Positions 1 to 10,520 of a stretch of DNA of 63,022 nucleotides are shown one piece after another. How positions within the stretch are numbered: the stretch's first letter is position 1; the number at the start of each line of letters is the position of its first letter. The notes below the pieces were generated by a model, which was not told the DNA's origin, did no database searches, and saw only the letters and a program-made list of their open reading frames with translations. Both the position numbers and the translations under genes were made by a program. Origin of the DNA: Acidobacteriota bacterium (GTDB taxonomy: Bacteria > Acidobacteriota > Vicinamibacteria > Vicinamibacterales > Vicinamibacteraceae); NCBI GenBank assembly GCA_020845575.1, contig JADLFL010000006.1:1-63022 (forward strand). The letters run 5' to 3'.

Positions 1-1
1 C

Positions 2-1963
2 CTTGCCTTCGTGCGCGATCGCGACGCGGGCCGCGTGGGCTTCCTGGTGGCCGACGACCTCGTGCCAGACGACGTCGTGGCGCCGCCCGTCGCCGGCGTG
101 CGTCCGCTCAGCGACATCGTGCGCGTCAACGGCGCGGCCGCCGAACGCGTGCGCGCTGTCTTGCGCGATGCCTGGCTTGCCGAGACGCAGGAGCAGGCAC
201 GCGCGGCCGCACGCCGCGTGTCGGGGCCCGTCGTCACGCCGCAGGGCGACGTCTTCCGCGGCGGCAGGCTCGTCTCGGGCGGCGGCAAGGCCGAGGCGCG
301 CCAGATCCTGCACACCAAGGGCGAGATCAAGAGCCTGCGCGAGCAGATCCGGCAGGCACAGCAGGAGATCGAGCGCCACGGCGCCGATCTGTCCGCGGCC
401 GACGCGTCCATCGCGCGCGTCACCACCGAGATCGCGGCACTGACCGCCGATCAGGTCACGCACGAGAAGGCGATCGTCGGCTTCGAATTGCAGGTCAATC
501 GAGCGTCGGACGAACGCGACCGCGTGTCGCGCCGCATGGAGCTCATCGACAACGAGCGGCGCCGGGCGCAGGAAGAGCGGACCCGGCTCGACGCGCGCGA
601 GGCCGAAGCCCGCCGCTCGATCGAGGACCTCGAAGTCGAACAGCAGACGCTGTCGGACGAACTCGCCGACGCACAGCGGCGCCTGCTCGATGGTCGTGAA
701 CGGCAGGCGTCCGTTGGCCGTCGCGCGGCTGAGGCGCGGGCCACGCATGCCGCGCTCGTCGAACGTGCCTCGGCGCTGGGCCAGGACGTGCGCCGGCTCG
801 AGGACGCCTCGGCCGACCTGCGTCAGCGGATCACGTTGCGCCAGCAGGAAGCCGACGCGTCGGTGGCCCGGCGCACGAATCTCGATGGATCGATCACCGC
901 CCTGCGTGCCGCCATCGACGATGACCTCGCCGCGCTCGACGATCTGAAGCGCCTGGTCATCGAGGCCGACGAGCGCGTCGTCGAAGTGCAGGGCTCGTTC
1001 GGCGAGCACGAGACGGAGGCACGTGACGCGCGTCGCGGACTCGACGACATCAGGACGCTCGCCACATCGCTCGAAGTGGCGCGCGCCACGGCGGAGTCCG
1101 ACCTCGGTCACCTTGCCGAGTCGTGCCGCGAGGCGCTCGATCAGAGTCTCGAGGAAGTGGCGGCGGCGGTCGCCGAGATGCTGGCCAACGAGCAGGCGCT
1201 GCCCAGCGCGGCGTCAGTGGCAGCTGCCGAGCGCGCCGGCGCCGACGAGGATGGGGCCGAGGCGGGTGCGACAGCCGACGCCGTTGCGGCGCTGGCCGTC
1301 GACGCGCCGCCGCCGGTGCTCAGCGCGGAGCAGGCGATCGCGCGACTGAAGGCGCGTATCGCGTCGCTCGGCGCGGTGAACATGATGGCCATCGAGCAGT
1401 TCGACGAACTCGAGCAGCGCCACACGTTCCTCACGGGCCAGCGCAAGGACCTCATCGACGCGATCGCGTCGACGGGCGAGGCCATCGCGCGCATCGACAA
1501 GACCACGCGCGAACGCTTCGCCGAAGCGTTCGTGGCGGTGAACGCGAACTTCGAGCAGATGTTCGTCACGCTGTTCGGTGGTGGCAGGGCAGGCCTCGTC
1601 CTGCTCGACCAGGAGGATGTCCTCGAGAGCGGCATCGACATCGTCGCGCAGCCGCCGGGCAAGCGTCTGCAGAACGTCCAGTTGTTGTCTGGCGGCGAGA
1701 AGGCGCTCACGGCGATGGCGCTGATGTTCGGAATCTTCAAGTACCGCCCGAGCCCGTTCTGCCTGCTCGACGAGATCGACGCACCGCTGGACGATGCCAA
1801 CATCGGCCGCTTCGTGGAGATGCTGCGCAGCATGCAGGATCACACCCAGTTCGTGCTCATCACGCACCACCGCAAGACGATGGAGATCGCCGATCGCCTG
1901 TACGGCGTGACGATGGAAGAGCCCGGCGTCTCGAAGGTGCTGCGGCTGGACCTGACGCACTGA
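2..1963 (+). CDS. smc: Chromosome segregation protein SMC, C-terminal part (5' end outside window)
   Basis: The frame is open from base 2, so the N-terminal Walker A head and first coiled coil lie upstream of the window; 653 residues are visible. The first ~120 residues read as the end of the hinge domain (VGFLVADDL...), followed by a long charged coiled coil (about residues 110-400) with an Ala-rich insertion near residue 410, then the C-terminal ABC head. The ABC signature LSGGEKALTAMAL (codons near base 1690) and Walker B FCLLDEIDAPLDD (near 1765) are intact, and the switch histidine occurs in LITHHRKTM. SMC dimers with ScpA/B compact and segregate chromosomes. The 3' end is complete at a TGA, followed by a 13-bp hairpin. 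Confidence 0.95.
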   Translation, partial: LAFVRDRDAGRVGFLVADDLVPDDVVAPPVAGVRPLSDIVRVNGAAAERVRAVLRDAWLAETQEQARAAARRVSGPVVTPQGDVFRGGRLVSGGGKAEARQILHTKGEIKSLREQIRQAQQEIERHGADLSAADASIARVTTEIAALTADQVTHEKAIVGFELQVNRASDERDRVSRRMELIDNERRRAQEERTRLDAREAEARRSIEDLEVEQQTLSDELADAQRRLLDGRERQASVGRRAAEARATHAALVERASALGQDVRRLEDASADLRQRITLRQQEADASVARRTNLDGSITALRAAIDDDLAALDDLKRLVIEADERVVEVQGSFGEHETEARDARRGLDDIRTLATSLEVARATAESDLGHLAESCREALDQSLEEVAAAVAEMLANEQALPSAASVAAAERAGADEDGAEAGATADAVAALAVDAPPPVLSAEQAIARLKARIASLGAVNMMAIEQFDELEQRHTFLTGQRKDLIDAIASTGEAIARIDKTTRERFAEAFVAVNANFEQMFVTLFGGGRAGLVLLDQEDVLESGIDIVAQPPGKRLQNVQLLSGGEKALTAMALMFGIFKYRPSPFCLLDEIDAPLDDANIGRFVEMLRSMQDHTQFVLITHHRKTMEIADRLYGVTMEEPGVSKVLRLDLTH

Positions 1964-1965
1964 TG

Positions 1966-1995
1966 CTGACGAACGGGCTGAGGCCCGTTCGTCAG
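1966..1995 (+). terminator. 13-bp perfect hairpin after smc
   Basis: Bases 1966-1978 (CTGACGAACGGGC) are perfectly complementary to 1983-1995 around a TGAG loop, starting three bases after the smc stop. No T-tract follows, so it is a terminator-like or mRNA-stabilising hairpin and not a clear intrinsic terminator. The M48 gene starts 11 bases downstream. Confidence 0.5.
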
Positions 1996-2005
1996 AACAA
2001 CTGAC

Positions 2006-3154
2006 GTGAACGAAGACAAGGGCACTCGCTATCGCCGGGCCGAGCGCCGCCTGCGCCTCATCGAAGCCATCGGCGCCGGGGTGGCCCTCGTGTGTCTCGC
2101 GTTGACGCCGCTCCCCGCCTGGCTGCACGAGTGGGTACTGGCGGCGCTGCGTCCGGCGTCGCCGCTCACCACGCTGATCGTGGAGACTCTTGCCGCGGCC
2201 GTCGTGTTGGTGACGTGCATCGCGGTGAGTCTGCTCGCTGCCGCGCCCGCGGCCTTGCAGCGCGGCAACGTGCTTGCGCGCCGCTACAGGATGCCGGCTG
2301 TCTCGACGTCCGCGCACGTCGGCGATCGCGTGCGCCGCGGGCTGCTGCTCGTGCTCGCGGGCAGCCTCGCCTGGTGCGTGTTCGCGCGTCTGGCGGCCGT
2401 GGCGCCGTGGCTGGCCGGCATCGGCCTGGCGCTGGTCCTGCTGACGCTCGTCTTGCTCGTGGCACTGCTCGCGCCGTGGGTGATGCTGCTGTCGCCGCGC
2501 GTACGTCCGCTTCGCGACGAGGCGGTGACGGGGCGGCTGCACGCGATGGCCTCGCGCGCCAATCTGCGTCTGGCCGGTCTGCACGAGTGGGTGTTCGGGC
2601 CGCATGGCGATCAGGCGAACGCGGCGCTGATGGGCGTGATCGGCCCACGCCGCCTGCTCATCTCCGACACGCTCGTCACCGGCTGTCCACCCGAGGAGAT
2701 GGACGCCGTCGTGGCGCACGAACTCGGTCATCACGCGCACGGGCACACGTGGCAACGCGCGCGCGCGCGGGCCGCGACGCTGCTCGCAGCGGCACTCGGT
2801 GCGCAGGCGTGCGCCGCGGGCCCGGCACGCTGGTTCGGCGGCACGCAGGGCCTCACCGATCCCGCGTCGGTGCCCTGGATGCTGATCGGCGCGGGCGCGG
2901 TCTGGGTTGCGGCGCGTCCGTGGCTGCTGGCGCAGTCGCGTGCCCACGAAGTGGAGGCCGACGCGTTCGCGTTGAAGCTGACGGGACGCCCCGACGTGCT
3001 CGAGCGCGTCCTGGCCCGCCTCGGCGAGCGGAACCTGTCGAGCGACGACGACTCGCCGTTGACGCGTGCCTTCTTCCTGACGCATCCTCCGATTGCCGCG
3101 CGCATCGCTGCGGCCAGGCGTGCCGCCGGTGCGGCGCGCGTCACGCAGGGATGA
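2006..3154 (+). CDS. M48 family zinc metalloprotease, integral membrane
   Basis: 382 residues starting at GTG 2006. The zinc-binding motif HELGHH is at about residues 238-243 and the third ligand glutamate falls in AHEVEADAFAL near residue 313, the pattern of Ste24/HtpX-type M48 peptidases. Four hydrophobic stretches precede the catalytic region (about 20-40, 55-80, 110-130, 133-155) and one follows it (about 290-305), so the active site probably faces the cytoplasm at the membrane. Known relatives cleave misfolded or prenylated membrane proteins; the substrate here is unknown. The stop overlaps the next start in an ATGA, indicating translational coupling to the esterase gene. A Ste24-type rather than HtpX-type assignment is inferred from length and topology. 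Confidence 0.85.
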   Translation: MNEDKGTRYRRAERRLRLIEAIGAGVALVCLALTPLPAWLHEWVLAALRPASPLTTLIVETLAAAVVLVTCIAVSLLAAAPAALQRGNVLARRYRMPAVSTSAHVGDRVRRGLLLVLAGSLAWCVFARLAAVAPWLAGIGLALVLLTLVLLVALLAPWVMLLSPRVRPLRDEAVTGRLHAMASRANLRLAGLHEWVFGPHGDQANAALMGVIGPRRLLISDTLVTGCPPEEMDAVVAHELGHHAHGHTWQRARARAATLLAAALGAQACAAGPARWFGGTQGLTDPASVPWMLIGAGAVWVAARPWLLAQSRAHEVEADAFALKLTGRPDVLERVLARLGERNLSSDDDSPLTRAFFLTHPPIAARIAAARRAAGAARVTQG

Positions 3155-4425
3155 CTGTCATGCCGACCCGCCGTGCGTTCACCGCGTCCATCCTGTCCGG
3201 CCTGATCGGGGCGCGGCTGCACGCACAGCCCGCCGACGCCAACTACGACGAGGCGAAAGTCCCCGCCTACACGTTGCCGCCGATCCTGACGATGCGCGAC
3301 GGGCGTCCCGTACGGACGCGCGACGAGTGGCGCGCGCGTCGCGCGGAGATTCTCGACGATTTCAGCCGCTGCGTGTACGGCCGGACGCCTGTGGGCATGC
3401 CGGTGTTCACCATGACGCCGATCGACACGCCTGTCGCGGTACTCGATGGTCGTGCGTGGCGCCAGCAGATCAGACTCGAGTGGGGTGCTCGCGCGTCGGT
3501 CGACCTGCTCGTGTACAGACCGCGACACGAACGTCCCGTGCCGGTGTTCATCGGCCTGAACTTCGCCGGCAACCATGCCGTGGATCCCGATCCGGCCATC
3601 AGGTTGTCCACGCGCTGGATGCGGCCGAACGCGCAGAACGGGATCGTCGCCAACAGGGCGACGGAGCAGTCGCGGGGCACCACGCGATCGCGGTGGCCCG
3701 TGGACCTGATCATCGAGCGCGACTGCGCGGTGATGACGGCGTACTACGGTGACCTTGCGCCCGACGATCCGTCGGTGGTGCACGACGGCGTCTCACGGCT
3801 GGCGACGGCACTGCAGCAGGACATTCCGGCTGCGGAGCGATGGGGCGCGATCGGCATGTGGGCGTGGGGGCTGTCGCAGATGCGTCTGGCAGCTGCGCAG
3901 ATCGCCGGTCTCGATGCGGCGCGCGCGGCGGTCATCGGACACAGCCGGCTGGGGAAGGCGGCGCTCTGGGCGGGCGCGCAGGACGAGGCGTTCGCGATGG
4001 TCGTGTCCAACGACTCGGGCGAGGGTGGTGCGGCGATCAGCCGTCGCATGTACGGCGAGACGATCGCGCGCATCACCAGCAGCTTCCCGCACTGGTTCTG
4101 TCCGACGCTGACGACGTTTGCCGACCGCGTGCCGGAGTTGCCCGTCGATCAGCATCAGTTGCTGGCGCTCGTCGCGCCGCGCGCGCTGCACGTCGGCAGT
4201 GCGACGGAGGATCGATGGGCCGATCCGCGCGGCGAGTTCCTCGCCACGCAGGCCGCCGACCAGGTGTGGACGCTGCTCGGTGTCCCGGGCCTCGGCGCCA
4301 CGCGCATGCCCGATGAAGGGCCGGCGGTCGGCCGTCGCGTGCGGTATCACATCCGTTCGGGCGGTCACGACGTCACGCGCGTCGATTGGGAGCAATACCT
4401 CACCACCGCGACGTCGGAACTGTAG
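3151..4425 (+). CDS. CE15-type glucuronoyl esterase-like alpha/beta hydrolase
   Basis: 424 residues. The start ATG 3151 overlaps the M48 stop; an alternative ATG at 3160 would remove three residues. The N-terminus (RRAFTASILSGLIGARLHAQ) looks like a secretion signal, possibly Tat because of the RRxF pair. The nucleophile motif GHSRLGK (near residue 265) and the following SNDSGEGGAAISRRMYGE block are the hallmarks of carbohydrate esterase family 15, and a C-terminal GGHD supplies the likely catalytic histidine. CE15 enzymes cut ester bonds between lignin alcohols and glucuronate on xylan, acting outside the cytoplasm. The family call is firm. The substrate is inferred, because many bacterial CE15 members act on other uronate esters. 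The gene is convergent with the cupredoxin gene, 23 bp away. Confidence 0.85.
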   Translation: MTVMPTRRAFTASILSGLIGARLHAQPADANYDEAKVPAYTLPPILTMRDGRPVRTRDEWRARRAEILDDFSRCVYGRTPVGMPVFTMTPIDTPVAVLDGRAWRQQIRLEWGARASVDLLVYRPRHERPVPVFIGLNFAGNHAVDPDPAIRLSTRWMRPNAQNGIVANRATEQSRGTTRSRWPVDLIIERDCAVMTAYYGDLAPDDPSVVHDGVSRLATALQQDIPAAERWGAIGMWAWGLSQMRLAAAQIAGLDAARAAVIGHSRLGKAALWAGAQDEAFAMVVSNDSGEGGAAISRRMYGETIARITSSFPHWFCPTLTTFADRVPELPVDQHQLLALVAPRALHVGSATEDRWADPRGEFLATQAADQVWTLLGVPGLGATRMPDEGPAVGRRVRYHIRSGGHDVTRVDWEQYLTTATSEL

Positions 4426-4448
4426 GGGCCCGGCCCGTCGCACCCATG

Positions 4449-4817
4449 TCAGCGGACGATGAGCTCGCCGCGCATGTCGGCGCAGCCGCTGTCGGTGCGC
4501 ATGCTGCAGTAGAACGGGAAGCGGCCCACTTCGTCGGCGCGGAATTCGAACGTCACGCTCTCGCCGGCGGGGATCCGCTTCTGGATGCGATACGCGTCGA
4601 CGGTGAAGCTGTGCGTGATGTCCGCCGACGTGATGGTCAGGCGCACGATGTCGTAACGCCGTACGTCGATCACCTCGGGTTCGAACACGTACTTGCGTGC
4701 GGTGACCGCGAACGTGCGCCGTCCGGCGGGATCCCGCTCCGGCGGCTGTGAGCCCGTCACCACCACGGCGGCGACCGCGCCAAGCCACGCCCGTCGCGTC
4801 GATCGTGATTCCATCAT
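4449..4817 (-). CDS. Small cupredoxin-fold protein with atypical ligand set
   Basis: 122 residues with an N-terminal hydrophobic leader (RRAWLGAVAAVVVTGS), so probably periplasmic or membrane-anchored. The body has the cupredoxin pattern of COX2/nitrosocyanin-like domains: a buried histidine in ITHSFTV and a C-terminal loop FYCSMRTDSGCADMRGEL. In usual blue-copper or CuA loops a histidine precedes the last methionine; here cysteine stands at that position, so the visible ligands are His, Cys, Cys and Met. Copper binding is therefore inferred. The start ATG overlaps the stop of the upstream kinase gene (ATGA), so the two are probably translated together. The second ATG at 4814 is a possible alternative start. 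Confidence 0.75.
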   Translation of the reverse strand: MMESRSTRRAWLGAVAAVVVTGSQPPERDPAGRRTFAVTARKYVFEPEVIDVRRYDIVRLTITSADITHSFTVDAYRIQKRIPAGESVTFEFRADEVGRFPFYCSMRTDSGCADMRGELIVR

Positions 4818-7135
4818 GGCAACGACTCCAGGCGTGACGTCAGCCGCGCGAACTCCCGCGCGAGATCGGCGGGCGGGGTGGTACGAGCGTACCGCTCGCG
4901 GGCGCTCGCCAGGAGATCGCGCGCCTTGCGTGCACGGCCCGTTGCCACGGCTGCATCAGCGAGCACCAGCTCGGCGACGGCCGTTGCGGCGATGCCACCA
5001 CTCGGCGATGCCCCCGCGTGATCGAGGATGACGCGTGCCTCGCGCGAGGCCTCGTCGTACCTGCCAAGTCGAGCGAGCGTGCGCGCCAGCCGCGCCCGCG
5101 TCTCGAGCGCCCGGGAGTGCGACGACCCGAGCGCCGACGCGTGGATGGCCGTTGCCTGCTCGAACAGCGGGAGCGCCGAATCAGGATGCCCGGCCTCCAG
5201 GTGCGTCACGCCGAGGTGGAACAGTGTGTTGCCGATGCTCGGACTGTTGGGCGGCAGGTGCGCGCGTCGCAGCGCGAGCGCGCGTTCCAGTTGTCCGGTT
5301 GCCTCCTCGAAGCGCCCCTGCGCCCTGACGCTGCGCGCCAGATTCGTCAGGCCGAGCGCCACGAGATCCTCGCGTTCCGAACGGGCGCCGACGGCCTCCC
5401 AGATCGCCACGGCCTGCCGCTGGAGCGCCTCGGCGTCGGCGAAGCGCGCCTGTGCGTGCCGCACCAGGCCCATGTTGTTCAGCGTCTCGGCGATGTCGCG
5501 ATGCAGATACGGAAGCTCTCGCTCACGTATCGCCAGGGCTTCTTCGAGCGGCGGGATCGCCGCGTCGAGACGGCCCGCGTACCGACGGACGTCTCCAAGC
5601 GCGTCGAGACTCTCGGCCAGCACGAGCGGCGGTCCGTCGCGCCTGAGGTCGACGGCCCTCGCCGCCAGTGCTTCGGACTGCGGGTAGCGTCCGAGCTGCT
5701 TGTAGACATCGGCAAGCGCCTGCAGCAGTTCCGCCCGCACGTCAGGCTGGTCCGTCAGATCGGTGTCGAGCCGCGTCGCGGCGCGTTCGAGCATCTGATC
5801 GGACGTGAGCGGTACCCCGAGCGCCGACCGTGGGTCGGCTTGTCCGAACATGTTCACCAGGAACGCGTTGACCGCGCTTGCGCGCGCCAGCGCGGCTTCC
5901 GCGCGATCCCGCTCGCGGGCCACACGCCCGGCCTGCACGCTGGTGACGACGGAGATGGCGACGAGCGCAGTGGCGGCGAGACCGGCGGCGGCGACGCCGT
6001 ACCGGTGGCGCGCCACGAACTTGCGCGCCCGGTACGACCACGAATCGGGCCGCGCCAGGACGACCTGCCCCCGCAGGTACCGTTCCACATCGTCGGCGAG
6101 GTGGTCGACCGATGCGTATCGGCGCGCGGGCGCGAACGCCATGGCCTTGAGCACGATCGTGTCGAGATCGCCAGCCAGCATGCGGCGCAGGCGATCGGGC
6201 GTGGTGAAGCGTGCCTGCGCGACGTCGGTCCATGACGCTGCGTCGGGACCGGCCCCGTCGATCATCGTGCGGGTCGATCTGTCTATGGCGCTCGGACGGG
6301 CCGTCCCGCCGTCGCGCAGCACACGCTGGAACTCCTCGCGGGTGCCCGTCGTGAAGCGGTGCGGCCGGCGTCCGGCGAGAAGCTCGTAGAGCACGACGCC
6401 GAGCGCATAGACGTCGGTTCGCGTATCGATGTCGCCGTCCACGACGCCCGCCTGCTCGGGGCTCATGTAGTCGGGCGTGCCCACAGCACCACCTTCGCGC
6501 GTGAGGAGCAGGCGCTCGGGTCCCTCATCGGTGATCACCTTGGCCACGCCGAAGTCGATCACCGTGGGTGCGAGCGTGCCATCGACCTCGGCGACGAGGA
6601 TGTTCGACGGCTTCAGGTCGCGATGGATGATCCCCTTCTGGTGCGCGTGCTGGACGGCACGACACGTGGCGACGAAGAGCGAGAGGCGATCGCGAACGGG
6701 CACGCGGTGTTCGTCGCAGTAGTCCGTGATGGGCGAGCCCGCCACCAACTCCATCACGACGTACGGCCGGCCATCGTCTGTCGCGCCTGCGTCGAAGACG
6801 CGCGCGATGCCGGGATGGTTCATGCGCGCGAGCGTGGCGCGCTCGGCATCGAACCTGGCGATGAGGCGGTCGGTGTCGAGGCCCCTCCGCACGAGCTTCA
6901 GCGCGACATCGCGCCGCAGTGGTTCCTGCTGCTCGGCACGATAGACCACGCCCATGCCGCCCGTGCCGAGCACGCCGGTGATCGTGTACCGCCCTATCTG
7001 TCGCGGGACACCCGCATCGTGCTCCGCGCGGTCGCGCGCGGACGGGAGGACCGGCCTTCCGAGCCTGTCCTCGCCAACGGAGGACCCGACCGTGTGCACG
7101 ACCTGCAGCGTGGGAAGCGACGGCGTGTCGGCCAT
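4814..7135 (-). CDS. Transmembrane serine/threonine protein kinase with TPR sensor domain
   Basis: 773 residues from ATG 7135; a GTG at 7153 would add six. The cytoplasmic Hanks-type kinase domain (about 50-330) has the glycine loop GTGGMG (57-62), catalytic lysine in VALKLV (80), HRDLKPSN (171-178), DFG (194-196) and the GTPDYMSPEQ activation segment, so it should be active. A single membrane span lies at about 380-400. The C-terminal ~350 residues are helical TPR repeats (consensus A..LY..G....A). On this topology the TPR part is outside the cytoplasm and probably binds a protein partner. This layout is common in Acidobacteriota and Planctomycetota. The 4-bp overlap with a cupredoxin gene suggests signalling linked to redox or copper, but no ligand can be read from sequence. 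Confidence 0.92.
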   Translation of the reverse strand: MADTPSLPTLQVVHTVGSSVGEDRLGRPVLPSARDRAEHDAGVPRQIGRYTITGVLGTGGMGVVYRAEQQEPLRRDVALKLVRRGLDTDRLIARFDAERATLARMNHPGIARVFDAGATDDGRPYVVMELVAGSPITDYCDEHRVPVRDRLSLFVATCRAVQHAHQKGIIHRDLKPSNILVAEVDGTLAPTVIDFGVAKVITDEGPERLLLTREGGAVGTPDYMSPEQAGVVDGDIDTRTDVYALGVVLYELLAGRRPHRFTTGTREEFQRVLRDGGTARPSAIDRSTRTMIDGAGPDAASWTDVAQARFTTPDRLRRMLAGDLDTIVLKAMAFAPARRYASVDHLADDVERYLRGQVVLARPDSWSYRARKFVARHRYGVAAAGLAATALVAISVVTSVQAGRVARERDRAEAALARASAVNAFLVNMFGQADPRSALGVPLTSDQMLERAATRLDTDLTDQPDVRAELLQALADVYKQLGRYPQSEALAARAVDLRRDGPPLVLAESLDALGDVRRYAGRLDAAIPPLEEALAIRERELPYLHRDIAETLNNMGLVRHAQARFADAEALQRQAVAIWEAVGARSEREDLVALGLTNLARSVRAQGRFEEATGQLERALALRRAHLPPNSPSIGNTLFHLGVTHLEAGHPDSALPLFEQATAIHASALGSSHSRALETRARLARTLARLGRYDEASREARVILDHAGASPSGGIAATAVAELVLADAAVATGRARKARDLLASARERYARTTPPADLAREFARLTSRLESLP

Positions 7136-7183
7136 GAAGCTCAACAGATACACGAAACCGCGGCCGAGCGCGAGTCCCGCCTG

Positions 7184-7216
7184 AAAGCGAAAAAGGGCGT
7201 GCCCGTGAGCACGCCC
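7184..7216 (-). terminator. Intrinsic terminator of pnp
   Basis: On the minus strand GGGCGTGC (7216-7209) pairs perfectly with GCACGCCC (7202-7195) around a six-base loop and is followed by TTTTT (7194-7190), then CGCTTTC. It lies about 70 bases beyond the pnp stop and just upstream of the kinase gene, separating the two transcripts. Confidence 0.85.
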
Positions 7217-7246
7217 CTTGCTGTTACGGTCGGCCGGACGACCTGT

Positions 7247-7273
7247 CCACCGTCGCCCGGAGGGCGACGGTGG
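7247..7273 (-). terminator. 12-bp hairpin directly after pnp
   Basis: CCACCGTCGCCC (7247-7258) and GGGCGACGGTGG (7262-7273) form a perfect 12-bp stem with a GGA triloop, 13 bases past the pnp stop. It lacks its own T-tract and forms a tandem with the intrinsic terminator at 7184-7216. It may protect the 3' end or assist termination. Confidence 0.6.
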
Positions 7274-7285
7274 AAGCCAGGCCCA

Positions 7286-9382
<2,097 letters not shown>

Positions 9383-9528
9383 GGGGTTCCCTGTCATGTC
9401 AGTGCCAGGGGACCTGTCTGCCCTGGCGGGGTGCTGGTGCGTGGAAACGATCGGTGCGAGTGGGGCCGCACGGCGGCGGTCCGCCGGGCCTGCCACTGTC
9501 GCGCGATCGGTGAGCGGAGCCAGACACG

Positions 9529-9558
9529 AAAGGGACGGAAGCAGGCTCCCGTCCCTTT
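9529..9558 (-). terminator. Terminator after rpsO
   Basis: AAAGGGACGG (9529-9538) pairs with CCGTCCCTTT (9549-9558) over 10 bp with a 10-base loop, ten bases beyond the rpsO stop on the minus strand. The stem itself ends in TTT followed by CGTGTCT, a modest U-rich tail. It probably sets the rpsO:pnp ratio. Confidence 0.7.
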
Positions 9559-9567
9559 CTGTCTCCG

Positions 9568-9837
9568 CTACTTGCGGATGCCGAGGCGCTTGATGAGCTG
9601 CGCGTATCGGTCGGTGTTCTTGGCCTTGACGTAGTCCAGCAGGCGGCGACGCTGTCCCACCAGCTTCAGCAGACCGCGGCGCGAGTGGTGATCCTTGGCG
9701 TGCGTCTTGAAGTGCTCGGTGAGATAGGTGATGCGCTCGCTGAGGATGGCCACCTGCACTTCGGGAGAACCTGTGTCCGACTCGTGCTGGCGGAAGTCTT
9801 CGATGAGATTGGTCTTGCGGTCCTTCGTCAATGCCAC
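9568..9837 (-). CDS. rpsO: 30S ribosomal protein S15
   Basis: 89 residues starting at GTG 9837, exactly the standard S15 length. GGAGG lies eight bases before the GTG and decides this start over a longer upstream frame. Conserved segments are visible: [55 protein letters not shown] and [13 protein letters not shown]15 is a primary binder of the 16S rRNA central domain and organises the 30S platform. The ~100-base leader contains an 8-bp hairpin, and S15 represses its own mRNA through leader structures in several phyla. It is followed by a terminator and then pnp. Confidence 0.97.
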   Translation of the reverse strand: MALTKDRKTNLIEDFRQHESDTGSPEVQVAILSERITYLTEHFKTHAKDHHSRRGLLKLVGQRRRLLDYVKAKNTDRYAQLIKRLGIRK

Positions 9838-9911
9838 GGGTACTGCCTCCGCGAACGGCCCAGTCGACCCCACCCTCGGGCACCGGCTCCGTCGTCGTGT
9901 TGATGATGAGA

Positions 9912-9950
9912 TGACGCTCGTCAATGAGCGTCAGCGAACCAGTAATCGTA
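9912..9950 (-). promoter_or_regulatory. rpsO promoter (-10) and leader hairpin
   Basis: A minus-strand -10-like TACGAT lies at 9950-9945, predicting a leader of about 100 bases. Near its 5' end TGACGCTC (9912-9919) pairs with GAGCGTCA (9926-9933) over 8 bp with a six-base loop. S15 autoregulation through leader RNA is known in other bacteria. That this hairpin is such an element is inferred. Confidence 0.45.
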
Positions 9951-9989
9951 GCACGACAGGATGGATGAAGGAGGACGAGACGCAGGACA

Positions 9990-10520
9990 TCACGCCGTAG
10001 GGACGGCCCTTGCCTGCCCTCGTCGCTGCGTGGCAGCGGAGGGGGTGGCCGCCCGCGGGCGGTAGGGCCGGCTCTCCCGGGGGAACCGTTGGAACCGCTC
10101 GTCGAGGGGAAAGTCGACGCTGCGCTCGATGGCGAAGCGGGGGGTGTCGGGGTGGGTCGGGTTGAGGAGGTAGTTCGAGGCTTCCGGGGCGAGCACGGAC
10201 GGGACGCGCAGCAGGGCCGATTCCTTCGATGCCAGCCAGGCGTCGCCGCGCGCGCGCGTGGCGGCCACGTCCTCGCGCCAGACGGATGGCAGGTTCCCGA
10301 CGTCGGCCACCACATCGTCGGGCCCGTCCACACGGAGCCACTGGTATGACGGCGGAAGATCCTCGACGCGCCCGGCCTGGACGAGCATCTCGAGCAGGCA
10401 CGACGCGGGGTGGTCGGCCAGATAGACGACCCGCTGCCCCCGCGTGTGCCACCGGCCGCCGGCGTACACACCGCCGATGCCGGAGAGATCCGCGTGCCGC
10501 GAGATGCGCCAGAGCGTCAC
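9990..10520 (-). CDS. RES-domain NAD+-degrading toxin of a Xre/RES toxin-antitoxin pair
   Basis: 176 residues starting at GTG 10520, which overlaps the antitoxin stop as GTGA. The N-terminal VTLWRISR start is typical of RES proteins, and the three family residues are in order: Arg in AGGRWHT, Glu in CLLEMLVQAG and Ser in LLRVPSVLAP. RES toxins fold like ADP-ribosyltransferases and deplete NAD+ by hydrolysis or phosphorolysis. The C-terminal ~30 residues are Arg/Pro/Ala-rich, beyond the core. The coupled antitoxin upstream and the short length make a toxin-antitoxin module likely; activity has not been shown for this protein. Start evidence is strong because the frame upstream of the GTG runs through the antitoxin gene. 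Confidence 0.88.
   Translation of the reverse strand: MTLWRISRHADLSGIGGVYAGGRWHTRGQRVVYLADHPASCLLEMLVQAGRVEDLPPSYQWLRVDGPDDVVADVGNLPSVWREDVAATRARGDAWLASKESALLRVPSVLAPEASNYLLNPTHPDTPRFAIERSVDFPLDERFQRFPRESRPYRPRAATPSAATQRRGQARAVPTA

Noticed and set aside
9397..9528. Riboswitch or RNase III-type hairpin before pnp
   Set aside because: GC-rich complementarity is present, but no specific conserved structure could be recognised by eye.
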